In this document: in pieces, positions 27,463-35,276 of the stretch
Layout: every line of letters begins with the position of its first letter
How positions within the stretch are numbered: the stretch's first letter is position 1
NCBI RefSeq assembly: GCF_011421635.1
Contig: NZ_WTLI01000018.1
Coordinates: forward strand, 61,705-125,704
DNA: 64,000 nt
DNA from: Paenibacillus turpanensis
GTDB lineage: Bacteria; Bacillota; Bacilli; Paenibacillales; YIM-B00363
Direction of reading: 5' to 3'
Notes under the pieces: generated by a model
Told to the model about the DNA's origin: nothing
Databases searched by the model: none
The model's input: the letters and a program-made list of their open reading frames with translations, nothing else
Program-made: the position numbers and the translations under genes

Positions 27463-28080
27463 ATGAGTAATAGAAGCGTAAGTATGAAAAAGATCGTTTC
27501 AGGACCTGTAGGTCTTTGGACAAAATATAAGGAAAAGCACCCGACAACTGCGGAATTCATCGTATTTTTTATGCTTAGCAACGGGATCACCGTGCTTCAG
27601 CTCGTCCTCATGCCTCTATTTAAAAGTATATTTGCCAAGACGGCGCTCGTCAGCACCAACTTCCAGGTCTGGCAGCTGGGCAGCAACTTTGACGGAAGCC
27701 CTTATTACGTATTCGATTATGCCGGCGGTTCTTTAGCGGATGGCGGCGGCGGGGGGCTCGCCTATTTCCTTGCCGTACAAATCACGATTGCGATCGCGCA
27801 AATCATCAATTTCTTCGCCCAGCGCAGCATCACGTTTAAATCGAGCGGGAACATATGGAAAGCGGCATTTTGGTATGTGATTGCTTACATTTTGATCACA
27901 CTGGGTGCTGCGGCCGCACAGGGCTTCTATAAAGCCCCGATCTATGACCTGTTCATGAACACTTGGGGCTGGGGTTCTGTTGGTGAAACGACCGCAGACG
28001 TAATTACGATGGTTATTAACAGCGCGATCGCGTTCTGGATCTTCTTCCCGATTTTAAAGGTCATCTTCAAGCAAAAGTAA
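27463..28080 (+). CDS. GtrA-like multi-pass membrane protein
   Basis: Membrane protein of 205 aa with about four hydrophobic segments. The stretch INFFAQRSITFKSSGNIWKA is typical of the GtrA/DPMS family, whose members are proposed to flip polyprenyl-linked sugars or to assist GT2 enzymes. GGAAGGAGGG precedes the ATG. It lies 34 bases behind the GH3 gene and 13 bases before a GT2 gene, which supports a functional pair of lipid-linked sugar transferase and membrane partner. A Gly-rich loop (LADGGGGGLAY) is an odd feature. The family call is by motif and topology and is moderately sure. Confidence 0.7.
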   Translation: MSNRSVSMKKIVSGPVGLWTKYKEKHPTTAEFIVFFMLSNGITVLQLVLMPLFKSIFAKTALVSTNFQVWQLGSNFDGSPYYVFDYAGGSLADGGGGGLAYFLAVQITIAIAQIINFFAQRSITFKSSGNIWKAAFWYVIAYILITLGAAAAQGFYKAPIYDLFMNTWGWGSVGETTADVITMVINSAIAFWIFFPILKVIFKQK

Positions 28081-28093
28081 AGGTTGTGTAAGG

Positions 28094-29110
28094 ATGAAGT
28101 TATTATCCGTAGTAATCCCTTGCTATAATTCTCAACATTATATGAGAGATTGCATCGAATCCCTTCTTCCCGGCCGGGAAGAAGTGGAGCTCATCATTGT
28201 CAACGATGGATCCGTGGATCAAACGGCAGAAATTGCGGATAGCTATGCGAAGCAATATCCGGCGATCGTTAAAGTGGTTCATCAAGAGAACGGCGGACAT
28301 GGAGAAGCGGTCAATGCAGGGATACGAAATGCAACCGGGTTATTTTTCAAAGTCGTAGACAGTGATGACTGGGTGGATATGAAGGGTTATTTTAAGATAT
28401 TGAACACCCTGCGTTCTTTTGTTGAACAGAAGAAAACAGTCGATATGATGATCAGCAATTTTGTGTTCGAAAAGGAAGGCGCAAAGTATAAGAAAGTGAT
28501 GAAATACGACAGCGTGCTTCCGGAAGGCACGATCTTCGGATGGGACGACATGAAGCACTTTGGCAAAGGCCAGTACCTGATGATGCATTCGATCATTTAC
28601 CGTACGCAGCTGCTCAGAGACTGCGGTTTAGAGCTTCCGAAGCATACCTTCTATGTCGACAATATATATGTTTATAAGCCGCTTGCGCACGTGGAGAACA
28701 TTTACTACTTAAATGTAGACTTCTATCGATATTTTATTGGCCGGAATGATCAATCGGTAAATGAGCAGCTCATGATCAAAAGAATCGATCAGCAAATCAA
28801 AATAAATAAGCTCATGATTGAAGATGTGCGGTTGAACGAACTGCCAAATGCCAAGCTTAAAAGCTACATGTTCCACCATTTGGAGATCGTCACCGTAATC
28901 TCTACGATTTTGTTAATCCGATCCGGAACGGAAGAAAACCTGCAAAAGAAAAAAGCGTTGTGGAAGTACATTAAAGAAACCGATTTGGAGCTGTACCACA
29001 GCCTACGATACGGCCTGTTCGGACATATCATTAACCTCCCTGGACGAATCGGACGGAGCATTTCGGTGGGAGCATACAAGGTTTCGCAAAAATTAGTCGG
29101 CTTTAATTAA
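28094..29110 (+). CDS. Family 2 glycosyltransferase
   Basis: Inverting glycosyltransferase of 338 aa. The N-terminal GT-A fold is clear: LLSVVIPCYNSQHYMRDCIE, VELIIVNDGSVDQTAEIAD, NGGHGEAVNAGIRNATG and the metal-binding DSDD at about residues 94-97 (FFKVVDSDDWVDM). The remaining 200 residues are not diagnostic; no long membrane helix is seen apart from a hydrophobic stretch near 260-275. It is coupled to the GtrA-like gene (13 bases apart). Donor sugar is unknown; UDP-Galf from the nearby glf product is an attractive but unproven candidate. Confidence 0.88.
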   Translation: MKLLSVVIPCYNSQHYMRDCIESLLPGREEVELIIVNDGSVDQTAEIADSYAKQYPAIVKVVHQENGGHGEAVNAGIRNATGLFFKVVDSDDWVDMKGYFKILNTLRSFVEQKKTVDMMISNFVFEKEGAKYKKVMKYDSVLPEGTIFGWDDMKHFGKGQYLMMHSIIYRTQLLRDCGLELPKHTFYVDNIYVYKPLAHVENIYYLNVDFYRYFIGRNDQSVNEQLMIKRIDQQIKINKLMIEDVRLNELPNAKLKSYMFHHLEIVTVISTILLIRSGTEENLQKKKALWKYIKETDLELYHSLRYGLFGHIINLPGRIGRSISVGAYKVSQKLVGFN

Positions 29111-29168
29111 TAGACTCATAATCAAAAAGTAGAGGGAGAGTGAGTCATTCGCTCTCGCTGCAGAATTA

Positions 29169-29203
29169 AACAGGAAACTCCTATGGTTTCCTGTTTTCTT
29201 TTA
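29169..29203 (+). terminator. Terminator after the GT2 gene
   Basis: AACAGGAAAC pairs with GTTTCCTGTT and is followed by TTCTTTT. It separates the GH3-GH3-GtrA-GT2 transcript from the last GH3 gene, although read-through is possible. The remaining gap to 29342 shows only a small GTAC hairpin at about 29301-29323. Confidence 0.82.
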
Positions 29204-29342
29204 TCGGCCCTAGAGATTCCTATTAGTAAATATAGCGGTTCTATTGTAGAATGTTTCATGTGTTCATCATTGCAAGCCATCATCCCTACTGACATCAAAT
29301 TTCCGGAGTACCGCCGGGGTACCCGAAAAGAGGATTTAACAG

Positions 29343-31778
29343 ATGAAATATAAAGACCTAATCGAGAACATGACGCTGGAAGAAAAGGCGTACTTAATGT
29401 CCGGTAAAAATATATGGCAAACGCAGGAGATTGAACGTTTAGGCATCCGCAGCATCTTTTTTGCGGATGGTCCGCACGGAATCCGGAAACAGGCTGCAGC
29501 TGCAGACAAGCTGGGCCTGAATGCCGGGCTTCCGGCAACCTGTTATCCGACAGCGGCGACCGTCGCAAATAGCTGGAATACCGAGCTAGCGGAAAAAGTA
29601 GGGCAGTATCTTGGGGACGAGGCAATCTCACATAAGGTAAATGTTCTGCTTGGACCCGGTGTGAATATGAAGCGAAACCCTCTGTGCGGGCGTAATTTTG
29701 AGTATTACAGCGAAGATCCGTATTTAGCCGGTAAGATGGCTGCGAGCACGATCAGAGGCATTCAGTCGCGCGGCATTTCCGCTTGTGTAAAGCATTTTGC
29801 CGCCAATAATCAAGAGAAAAGACGGATGTCGATCGACTCGGTCATCGATGAGAGAACGCTGCGGGAAATTTATTTGACCGCGTTTGAAATGGCCGTTAAA
29901 GAAGGCAAGACGAAATCGATCATGACCTCCTACAACCGCTTGAACGGAAGCTACACCACGGAAAACATGCATCTGATGCGGGATATTTTGCGGGAAGAAT
30001 GGGGTTACGAAGGCACCGTAGTTACCGACTGGGGCGGCAGCAATGATCGTGTGGCCGGTTTGCTTGCAGGTAATGAGCTGGAGATGCCGACCTCCAGAGG
30101 AGAAACCAATGAGGAAATTATCGAGGCGATTCGCAGCGGCACATTGAAGGAAGAAGTGCTGGATGAGTGTGTCGACCGCCTGCTGGATCTCATTTTTACG
30201 ACGGAAGAAACCTTTGCGAAGCCGCATTTGGAATTTCATGTGGAACGCCATCACCGGGTGTCCCAGAAGGTTGCCGAAGAGTCGATCGTGCTGCTTAAAA
30301 ATGACGACCACATCCTGCCTCTGAAATTCGGCCGCAAGGTTGCCGTTATCGGAGACTTTGCCCAAAATGCGAGATATCAGGGCGCAGGTTCATCCCTTGT
30401 CAACCCGACGATCCTCGATCATACCTTGAACTGCTTTGAGGAATCCGGGATTGTCAGCATCGGCTTTGAACCCGGGTTTGAACGTTATGGAAAGAAGAAC
30501 GAGGAAAAAATAAAGAAGGCATGCGCGCTGGCCGAGCAAGCGGATGTTATTCTTCTCTATATCGGTTTGGATGAAGATACGGAAGCGGAAGGACTCGATC
30601 GGCAGAGCATGCGAATCCCGCAAAACCAAATTGACTTGCTCGATGCACTTTATAAGGTGAACCCGAATATTGTCGCGATTCTTTCCTGTGGGTCGGCCGT
30701 GGAAATGCCGTGGATTCACAAGGTCAAGGGGCTGCTGCATGGCTATTTAGGCGGACAGGCAGGGGCGAGATCGATCCTGAGGGTGTTATCCGGAGATGTG
30801 AATCCTTCCGGCAAATTGTCGGAGACGTATCCGCTTCGTTATGAGGATACGCCGTCTTATCGTTATTTTCCGGGAAATGAAGCGAGCGTAGAGTATCGGG
30901 AAGGGTTATATATTGGGTACCGTTATTACGATACGGCGAGTGTTGAGGTACTGTTCCCTTTTGGCTATGGGCTTAGCTATACGACATTTGAATATTCCGA
31001 TGTTCAAGTGGAGAAGGACCGCGTCACGTTCACCCTCTCGAATACAGGAAAGGTTGCCGGGATGGAGGTGGCTCAGCTGTACGTGGGCTGCCCATCCGGC
31101 AACATTTTCAGACCAAAGAAGGAATTGAAGGGCTTTAAAAAGGTGTTTATCAACGCAGGGGAAACGAAGAGGGTAACGATTCCTTTTGACGATAAAACGT
31201 TCCGGTATTTCAATGTGAAGACGAACCGGTGGGAAATAGAAGAAGCTGACTATGAAATCATGATCGGTGCGTCCTGTGCGGATATTCGCTTGAAGGCCGA
31301 GCTTTTCGTGGAAGGGACCGGAGCACCGCTTCCCTATGACAAGCAGAAGCTCCCCTCGTATTATTCCGGCAAAATTGACGCTGTCCCCGTGGATGAATTT
31401 GAAGGCCTGCTTGGGCGGAAGGTACCGGTGTCCACATGGGATCGGGAAAAGCCGCTTGGATATACGGACACGATTGAGCAGTGCCAATACGCCAAGGGCT
31501 TTGCTGGAAGATTCGCGTTTCACGCTGTGGTGTTTGCGCATTGGTTCCTACGAAGAATCGGGAAGAGGAGCACCGCCAATCTCATTATGATGACGGTTTA
31601 CCACTTGCCGTTCAGAGGGATTGCCAGAATGACAGGCGGCGCCATTAACATGGCTATGGTGGATGGAATGTTAATGATGGTGAATGGGCGGTTTTGGAAG
31701 GGCTTGTTTCACTTGTTGACAGAAACGAGGAAGAAGCGAAGCAGCCGTGCCTGGAATACGCTTCGCAGCGAACGGTAA
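29343..31778 (+). CDS. GH3 beta-glycosidase with C-terminal membrane-like extension (copy 2)
   Basis: Protein of 811 aa, clearly paralogous to the gene at 25008 along its whole length: FFADGPHGIRKQ, VKHFAANNQEKRR, nucleophile Asp in VVTDWGGSNDR (about residue 229), SIVLLKNDDHILPLKFG, EAEGLDRQSMRIPQ, FPFGYGLSYTTFEY. It carries the same extra C-terminal tail with hydrophobic segments (FAFHAVVFAHWFLRRIG, MAMVDGMLMMVNGRF) and a basic end. AAAAGAGGA precedes the ATG. The two copies flank the GtrA-GT2 pair, pointing to duplication within the cluster. Divergence is substantial, so they may have split in specificity. Confidence 0.87.
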   Translation: MKYKDLIENMTLEEKAYLMSGKNIWQTQEIERLGIRSIFFADGPHGIRKQAAAADKLGLNAGLPATCYPTAATVANSWNTELAEKVGQYLGDEAISHKVNVLLGPGVNMKRNPLCGRNFEYYSEDPYLAGKMAASTIRGIQSRGISACVKHFAANNQEKRRMSIDSVIDERTLREIYLTAFEMAVKEGKTKSIMTSYNRLNGSYTTENMHLMRDILREEWGYEGTVVTDWGGSNDRVAGLLAGNELEMPTSRGETNEEIIEAIRSGTLKEEVLDECVDRLLDLIFTTEETFAKPHLEFHVERHHRVSQKVAEESIVLLKNDDHILPLKFGRKVAVIGDFAQNARYQGAGSSLVNPTILDHTLNCFEESGIVSIGFEPGFERYGKKNEEKIKKACALAEQADVILLYIGLDEDTEAEGLDRQSMRIPQNQIDLLDALYKVNPNIVAILSCGSAVEMPWIHKVKGLLHGYLGGQAGARSILRVLSGDVNPSGKLSETYPLRYEDTPSYRYFPGNEASVEYREGLYIGYRYYDTASVEVLFPFGYGLSYTTFEYSDVQVEKDRVTFTLSNTGKVAGMEVAQLYVGCPSGNIFRPKKELKGFKKVFINAGETKRVTIPFDDKTFRYFNVKTNRWEIEEADYEIMIGASCADIRLKAELFVEGTGAPLPYDKQKLPSYYSGKIDAVPVDEFEGLLGRKVPVSTWDREKPLGYTDTIEQCQYAKGFAGRFAFHAVVFAHWFLRRIGKRSTANLIMMTVYHLPFRGIARMTGGAINMAMVDGMLMMVNGRFWKGLFHLLTETRKKRSSRAWNTLRSER

Positions 31779-31805
31779 GAGATTTATGGTGACGATATAA
31801 GCATG

Positions 31806-31869
31806 GAAAAAGGGTGCCTCCAGAGGGCTTGTACCGGTAAACGGTGCAATTCTGGAGGTACCCTTTTTG
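31806..31869. terminator. Bidirectional terminator between GH3 and photolyase genes
   Basis: AAAAAGGGTGCCTCCAGA pairs with TCTGGAGGTACCCTTTTT (one mismatch), with an inner hairpin, giving T-tracts on both strands. Confidence 0.87.
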
Positions 31870-31885
31870 AGTGACGGGATGCGGA

Positions 31886-33256
31886 TTATTCGAGCGGAAG
31901 AGTCGATTTGCTTCCAAGGATGCTGCGGTACACCGCGATGGCATGCTCGCGCGATTGCGCCAGATCGACGATCGCGTTCGGCTGCGGCCGGTGGATCGCT
32001 TTGCCGCTGAGGGCTCGCAGCTGCGGAAGCCAGCGCCGAATATATTCGCCGTCCGGATCGTATCGCTCCGATTGGGCGACCGGGTTCATGATGCGGAAGT
32101 AGGGGGACGCATCATAACCGAGCGAGGCGCTCCACAGCCAGCCGCCGCGATTCAGGATGTTGTCGTAGTCCGCCAGCTTGCGGCGGAAAAGCTGCTCCCC
32201 TAACGGAAACGGGCAGAGCAGATTCTTCGTGAGGAACATCGCGGTAATCATCCGCAGCCGATTCGGCATGACGCCCGTTTCTAGGAGCTGGGTCATGGCG
32301 GCGTCGATGATCGGGATACCGGTCCGCGCTTCCGCCCAGGCCTCGAAATGCAGGTCGCTCAGCCCGGAAAGGTCGAACAACGACTCGTAACGGAAGAACG
32401 CCGGGCTGCAAGCCGCCTGAATGTAGTAAAAATCGCGCCAGGCCAGCTGTCTGCGCCATGGCTCGGCGGCGACGGTATCCGGCAGCGCTTCGTAAATCTC
32501 GCGGATCGAGATTGCCCCCGTGTTAATGTACACGCTGAGCCCGCTCGTCCCTTCCCCGGCGTAGAAATCACGCCGCGCTGCGTATTCGTCGATGCCGCTT
32601 TCTAGGAAGCGGCGCAGAACCTCGCGGGGCACGGCTTCCGCCCATGTGGATGAGGCGTAAGCCTCCAGCGGAAACGGCAGCGCAAATGACTCCGCAATGG
32701 CTGGAGCTAGCTCCTCGGCTGTCACCTCCAGCTCCGGCAGTCCCGCCGCCGATGACGGACGGTAATGGACGGAAAGATATTCCGACCATTTCCGATAGAA
32801 CGGCGTAAACACCTTGTACGGCTCCTTGCGGCCGCCGTATGCCTGCAATTCCACCCCGTCGACCAGCGTCCCGTCTTCGATGGCGGTCCACGCCGTTCCG
32901 CGGCTTTCCGCCAGCAGGCGGAGCACGTGATCCCTCGCCGCCGCATAAGGAGTATGCTCGCGCTGAACGACGACCTCCTCGACCGGGTGCAGGTCAAGGA
33001 GCCGCGACAGCACCTTGCGCGGCTCGCCGTATACGATCTGCAGCTGCTTTCCGTGGCGGCGGTACTCCTCGCCGAGCGCCTGCAGACGCCCCAAAAAAGC
33101 GCGTCCGCTGTGTTCCTGCTCCCGTCCTCCATTCAGCAGAGCCGGATCAAGGATAAAGACGTGCAGGCTGGGCCGGTTTCGGGCCGCAATATAATCGAAC
33201 GCCCGCAGATCCTGCGTGCGTAGATCTTTACGATGGATGAAAACAATGAGGCCGAT
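31886..33256 (-). CDS. phr: Cryptochrome/DNA photolyase family protein, apparent ATC start
   Basis: FAD-containing blue-light enzyme that repairs pyrimidine dimers. The N-terminal Rossmann domain begins GLIVFIHRKDLRTQDLRAF and the FAD-binding helical domain has the GTSGLSVYINTGAISIREIY, WRDFYYIQ, GIPIIDAAMTQLLETG, MPNRLRMITAMFLTKNLL and RGGWLWSASLGYDASPYFRI signatures of class I enzymes. No ATG, GTG or TTG starts the conserved N-terminus: an in-frame ATC at 33256 lies 7 bases after GGAGGTGAAC (33270-33261), with ATT at 33247 as an alternative. The first ordinary start codon (TTG 33094) would remove 54 conserved residues and has no RBS. The length from ATC is 456 aa. Confidence 0.85.
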   Translation of the reverse strand: MGLIVFIHRKDLRTQDLRAFDYIAARNRPSLHVFILDPALLNGGREQEHSGRAFLGRLQALGEEYRRHGKQLQIVYGEPRKVLSRLLDLHPVEEVVVQREHTPYAAARDHVLRLLAESRGTAWTAIEDGTLVDGVELQAYGGRKEPYKVFTPFYRKWSEYLSVHYRPSSAAGLPELEVTAEELAPAIAESFALPFPLEAYASSTWAEAVPREVLRRFLESGIDEYAARRDFYAGEGTSGLSVYINTGAISIREIYEALPDTVAAEPWRRQLAWRDFYYIQAACSPAFFRYESLFDLSGLSDLHFEAWAEARTGIPIIDAAMTQLLETGVMPNRLRMITAMFLTKNLLCPFPLGEQLFRRKLADYDNILNRGGWLWSASLGYDASPYFRIMNPVAQSERYDPDGEYIRRWLPQLRALSGKAIHRPQPNAIVDLAQSREHAIAVYRSILGSKSTLPLE

Positions 33257-33359
33257 GGCCGTTCACCTCCGCAAGTATTCGTAACCTATTCAAGGACAAT
33301 TCATTCCATAGCTTCTCATAAATCTTCGCTGCAAACCAGCCGACAGAGCCGCTGCACAC

Positions 33360-33410
33360 AAAAAAAGCCCTCCAAACGGGGCACTTGTCCACCGTCTGAA
33401 GAGCTTTTGT
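33360..33410 (-). terminator. Terminator of the NlpC/P60 gene
   Basis: On the minus strand AGCTCTTCAGACGG pairs with CCGTTTGGAGGGCT (G-U pairs included) and TTTTTTT follows. Confidence 0.75.
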
Positions 33411-33423
33411 CGGTTGAAAATGA

Positions 33424-33903
33424 TTATTGCTGCGCCGGAGGCTCAGTTGTTACTTGTGCATACTGCTCATCGGATAAAATACGGCGAGCGGTTACGTACC
33501 GCTTAGCATAATAGGATTGGTCCATGCTGTCGATGACGATTCCTTCATTCGTTGCGGAATGAGCGAATTTACCATCGCCAACATAAATGCCTACATGGGA
33601 AATGCCTTTGCCGCTGGTGTTGAAAAAGACGAGATCTCCCGGAATCAGCTCGCTTTTCTCAACCTTCGTGCCGTGCTTCGCTTGCCCGGCCGATTGGTGA
33701 GGAAGCTCAATTCCGAATTGCGCAAAAATGTACATCGTAAATCCGGAGCAGTCAAAGCCCTCTTTCGTCGTGCCGGCCCATTTGTAAGGGCTTCCCATGA
33801 CGGAGTTAACTGCGCTGTTGAGAGGCGTTTCAGCCAATGCGCTGCCTGTTCCAAAGAACAGGGTTGCAGCAAGGCATAACGCTGCCAATGCTGTCTTTTT
33901 CAA
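33424..33903 (-). CDS. NlpC/P60 cell-wall hydrolase
   Basis: Secreted D-gamma-glutamyl-diaminopimelate type endopeptidase that cleaves peptidoglycan stem peptides. It has 159 aa: signal peptide LKKTALAALCLAATLFFGTG ending near ALA-E, then one NlpC/P60 domain with catalytic Cys in GFDCSGF and His in HVGIYVGDGKFAHS. TTG 33903 is chosen with GGAAGGAG upstream; ATT 33912 is in frame. A c-di-AMP riboswitch ends directly before the RBS, so the gene is probably tuned to c-di-AMP and cell-envelope state. No cell-wall binding domain is present. Confidence 0.88.
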   Translation of the reverse strand: MKKTALAALCLAATLFFGTGSALAETPLNSAVNSVMGSPYKWAGTTKEGFDCSGFTMYIFAQFGIELPHQSAGQAKHGTKVEKSELIPGDLVFFNTSGKGISHVGIYVGDGKFAHSATNEGIVIDSMDQSYYAKRYVTARRILSDEQYAQVTTEPPAQQ

Positions 33904-33919
33904 TTGATTAATACTCCTT

Positions 33920-34036
33920 CCGCTGCCGACGAGGTTAGCTGTAGGGTTCGGTCGAAGGTGCCCTATGATTCTTTCAAGCAGAATCAATTCACCCAAGATG
34001 GTTCCCCCGTTTCCGTTTGACGGAATTAGGCAAAAT
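33920..34036 (-). promoter_or_regulatory. c-di-AMP (ydaO-yuaA) riboswitch
   Basis: Minus-strand sequence contains the conserved blocks ACGGGGGAACCA, TTGGGTGAATTGA, AGGGCACCTTCGACCGAACC and CTACAGCTAACCTCGTCGGC, matching the ydaO-yuaA class. The closing TGCC/GGCA helix brackets the element. Its end abuts GGAAGGAG of the NlpC/P60 gene with no terminator between, which favours control of translation or a short anti-RBS pairing. Confidence 0.88.
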
Positions 34037-34061
34037 TTGAGTAGTAATGATTAACAACCCT

Positions 34062-34094
34062 AAAAAGGATTCGCCAAAATTCTGCGGAATCCTT
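34062..34094 (-). terminator. Hairpin upstream of the c-di-AMP riboswitch
   Basis: AAGGATTC pairs with GAATCCTT on the minus strand, followed by TTT. It lies 25 bases ahead of the aptamer and probably blocks read-through from upstream; part of a wider fold is also possible. Confidence 0.5.
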
Positions 34095-34326
34095 CTTCTC
34101 CTAGCAAAATATTCAAATAAAAATGAAAGGTTCAGAGTTTGCGAGAAAAGGGGCGAAACGGAAAGAAGATCACGTTTTCAATAGAGGCTGATGTTCAAGA
34201 AAAATAGAGGCGCACATCGGAAATTGGCGAAACGGGGACGTGAAGCGCCGACAGGAGATGGTGAAAGCTGGAGGGGCACAGCGCGAATAAAAGCGAATGG
34301 AAGCATATGGAACCGAATGGTAGCGC

Positions 34327-34374
34327 GCAAAAAACCAGCCTTCACCGCGATTTGCACCGCAGAGAAGGCTGGTT
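34327..34374 (-). terminator. Terminator of the membrane-protein/M1-peptidase transcript
   Basis: AACCAGCCTTC and GAAGGCTGGTT form a perfect 11-bp stem, followed on the minus strand by TTTTTTG. The remaining sequence between 34100 and 34449 holds no recognisable gene; a GGGCTC/GAGCCC hairpin lies near 34390-34405. Confidence 0.82.
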
Positions 34375-34449
34375 GGTGTTGAAGGGAGAGGGGCTCGGAG
34401 GAGCCCTGCATCCTTCAGGTGTACGATCTTTCTATACTATTTAAAAATG

Positions 34450-35265
34450 CTACCTCGACTTCACCGTCCAAAGCTGATACTGCGCGGCGATTCCCCACAT
34501 TTTAAAGAAGCTTTGGAAGAAATAGAACGCTTGGTGAACGAGCACCGCCGCAAAGCCTGCCCACCATAAGGTGGAGCCGACAGCCGTTAAGGCAATGGCG
34601 CCGGTGATCAGCGCTAGGATCAGCGCCAGCCCGCATACGGGCAGCAGGGAGCGGAAGAAGGTCAGAAGCGCATTCACCACCCCGTATTTCGCGACGCGGC
34701 CGAATTGAATGTACATGAACATCAGCTCGATCAAGCCGGCGTACAGCATCCAGCCGATGACCCATGGGGCGAGAGACAGCAGCATTTGCTCATAATTCCC
34801 CACCAGGAAAACCGCTTCCTTCAGATGAGGGTAGATCCAAATCAGCGGCAGCACGGTCAGCGCAGTTTGCAGCGCGTAATACACGATGAACGGCTTTGCC
34901 ATCCGTTTCATACCTCGGAAAAAAGCGGTGCCGACCGGTTGATCCTGGTGATGCAGCGCGTAAAACAAGCCGCCGCTTAGCAGCGGAGTGGCAAGCATGC
35001 GGATCGCGAACAGGCCGAGCAGCGTCCAAAGGTACGGATTCGCAAGGTCCGTTTTGAACAGCTGGAACTGTCCTTCAATCAGAAACAAGCGGACGGCCGC
35101 GGGGGGCAGATCCCCCGCAGGATAGCGATGCATTAACGGAACGATAATTGATTTCACGTATTGATACAAAGTGATGCCCCAGCCTATGCGGTACAGGAAA
35201 AGCACGAGTACGATAAAGAGCTGCTTCCACGTTATGCGCAGGCCTGATTTCAAATAATCCATCAT
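34450..35265 (-). CDS. Multi-pass membrane protein, function unknown
   Basis: Protein of 271 aa with about six hydrophobic helices (for example LFIVLVLFLYRIGWGITLY, VIGWMLYAGLIELMFMYIQF, VCGLALILALITGAIALTAV). No family was recognised. It starts 11 bases after the end of the upstream M1 peptidase gene and shares its terminator, so the two are probably one operon and may work together at the membrane. ATG 35265 and 35262 are both possible. The conserved style of the operon pair suggests a real gene rather than a chance frame. Confidence 0.75.
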   Translation of the reverse strand: MMDYLKSGLRITWKQLFIVLVLFLYRIGWGITLYQYVKSIIVPLMHRYPAGDLPPAAVRLFLIEGQFQLFKTDLANPYLWTLLGLFAIRMLATPLLSGGLFYALHHQDQPVGTAFFRGMKRMAKPFIVYYALQTALTVLPLIWIYPHLKEAVFLVGNYEQMLLSLAPWVIGWMLYAGLIELMFMYIQFGRVAKYGVVNALLTFFRSLLPVCGLALILALITGAIALTAVGSTLWWAGFAAVLVHQAFYFFQSFFKMWGIAAQYQLWTVKSR

Positions 35266-35276
35266 GCGTGATCACC

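Noticed and set aside
33094..33096. TTG 33094 as the photolyase start
   Set aside because: It would remove 54 residues containing the conserved N-terminal motif and no RBS precedes it, while a strong RBS precedes the ATC at 33256.
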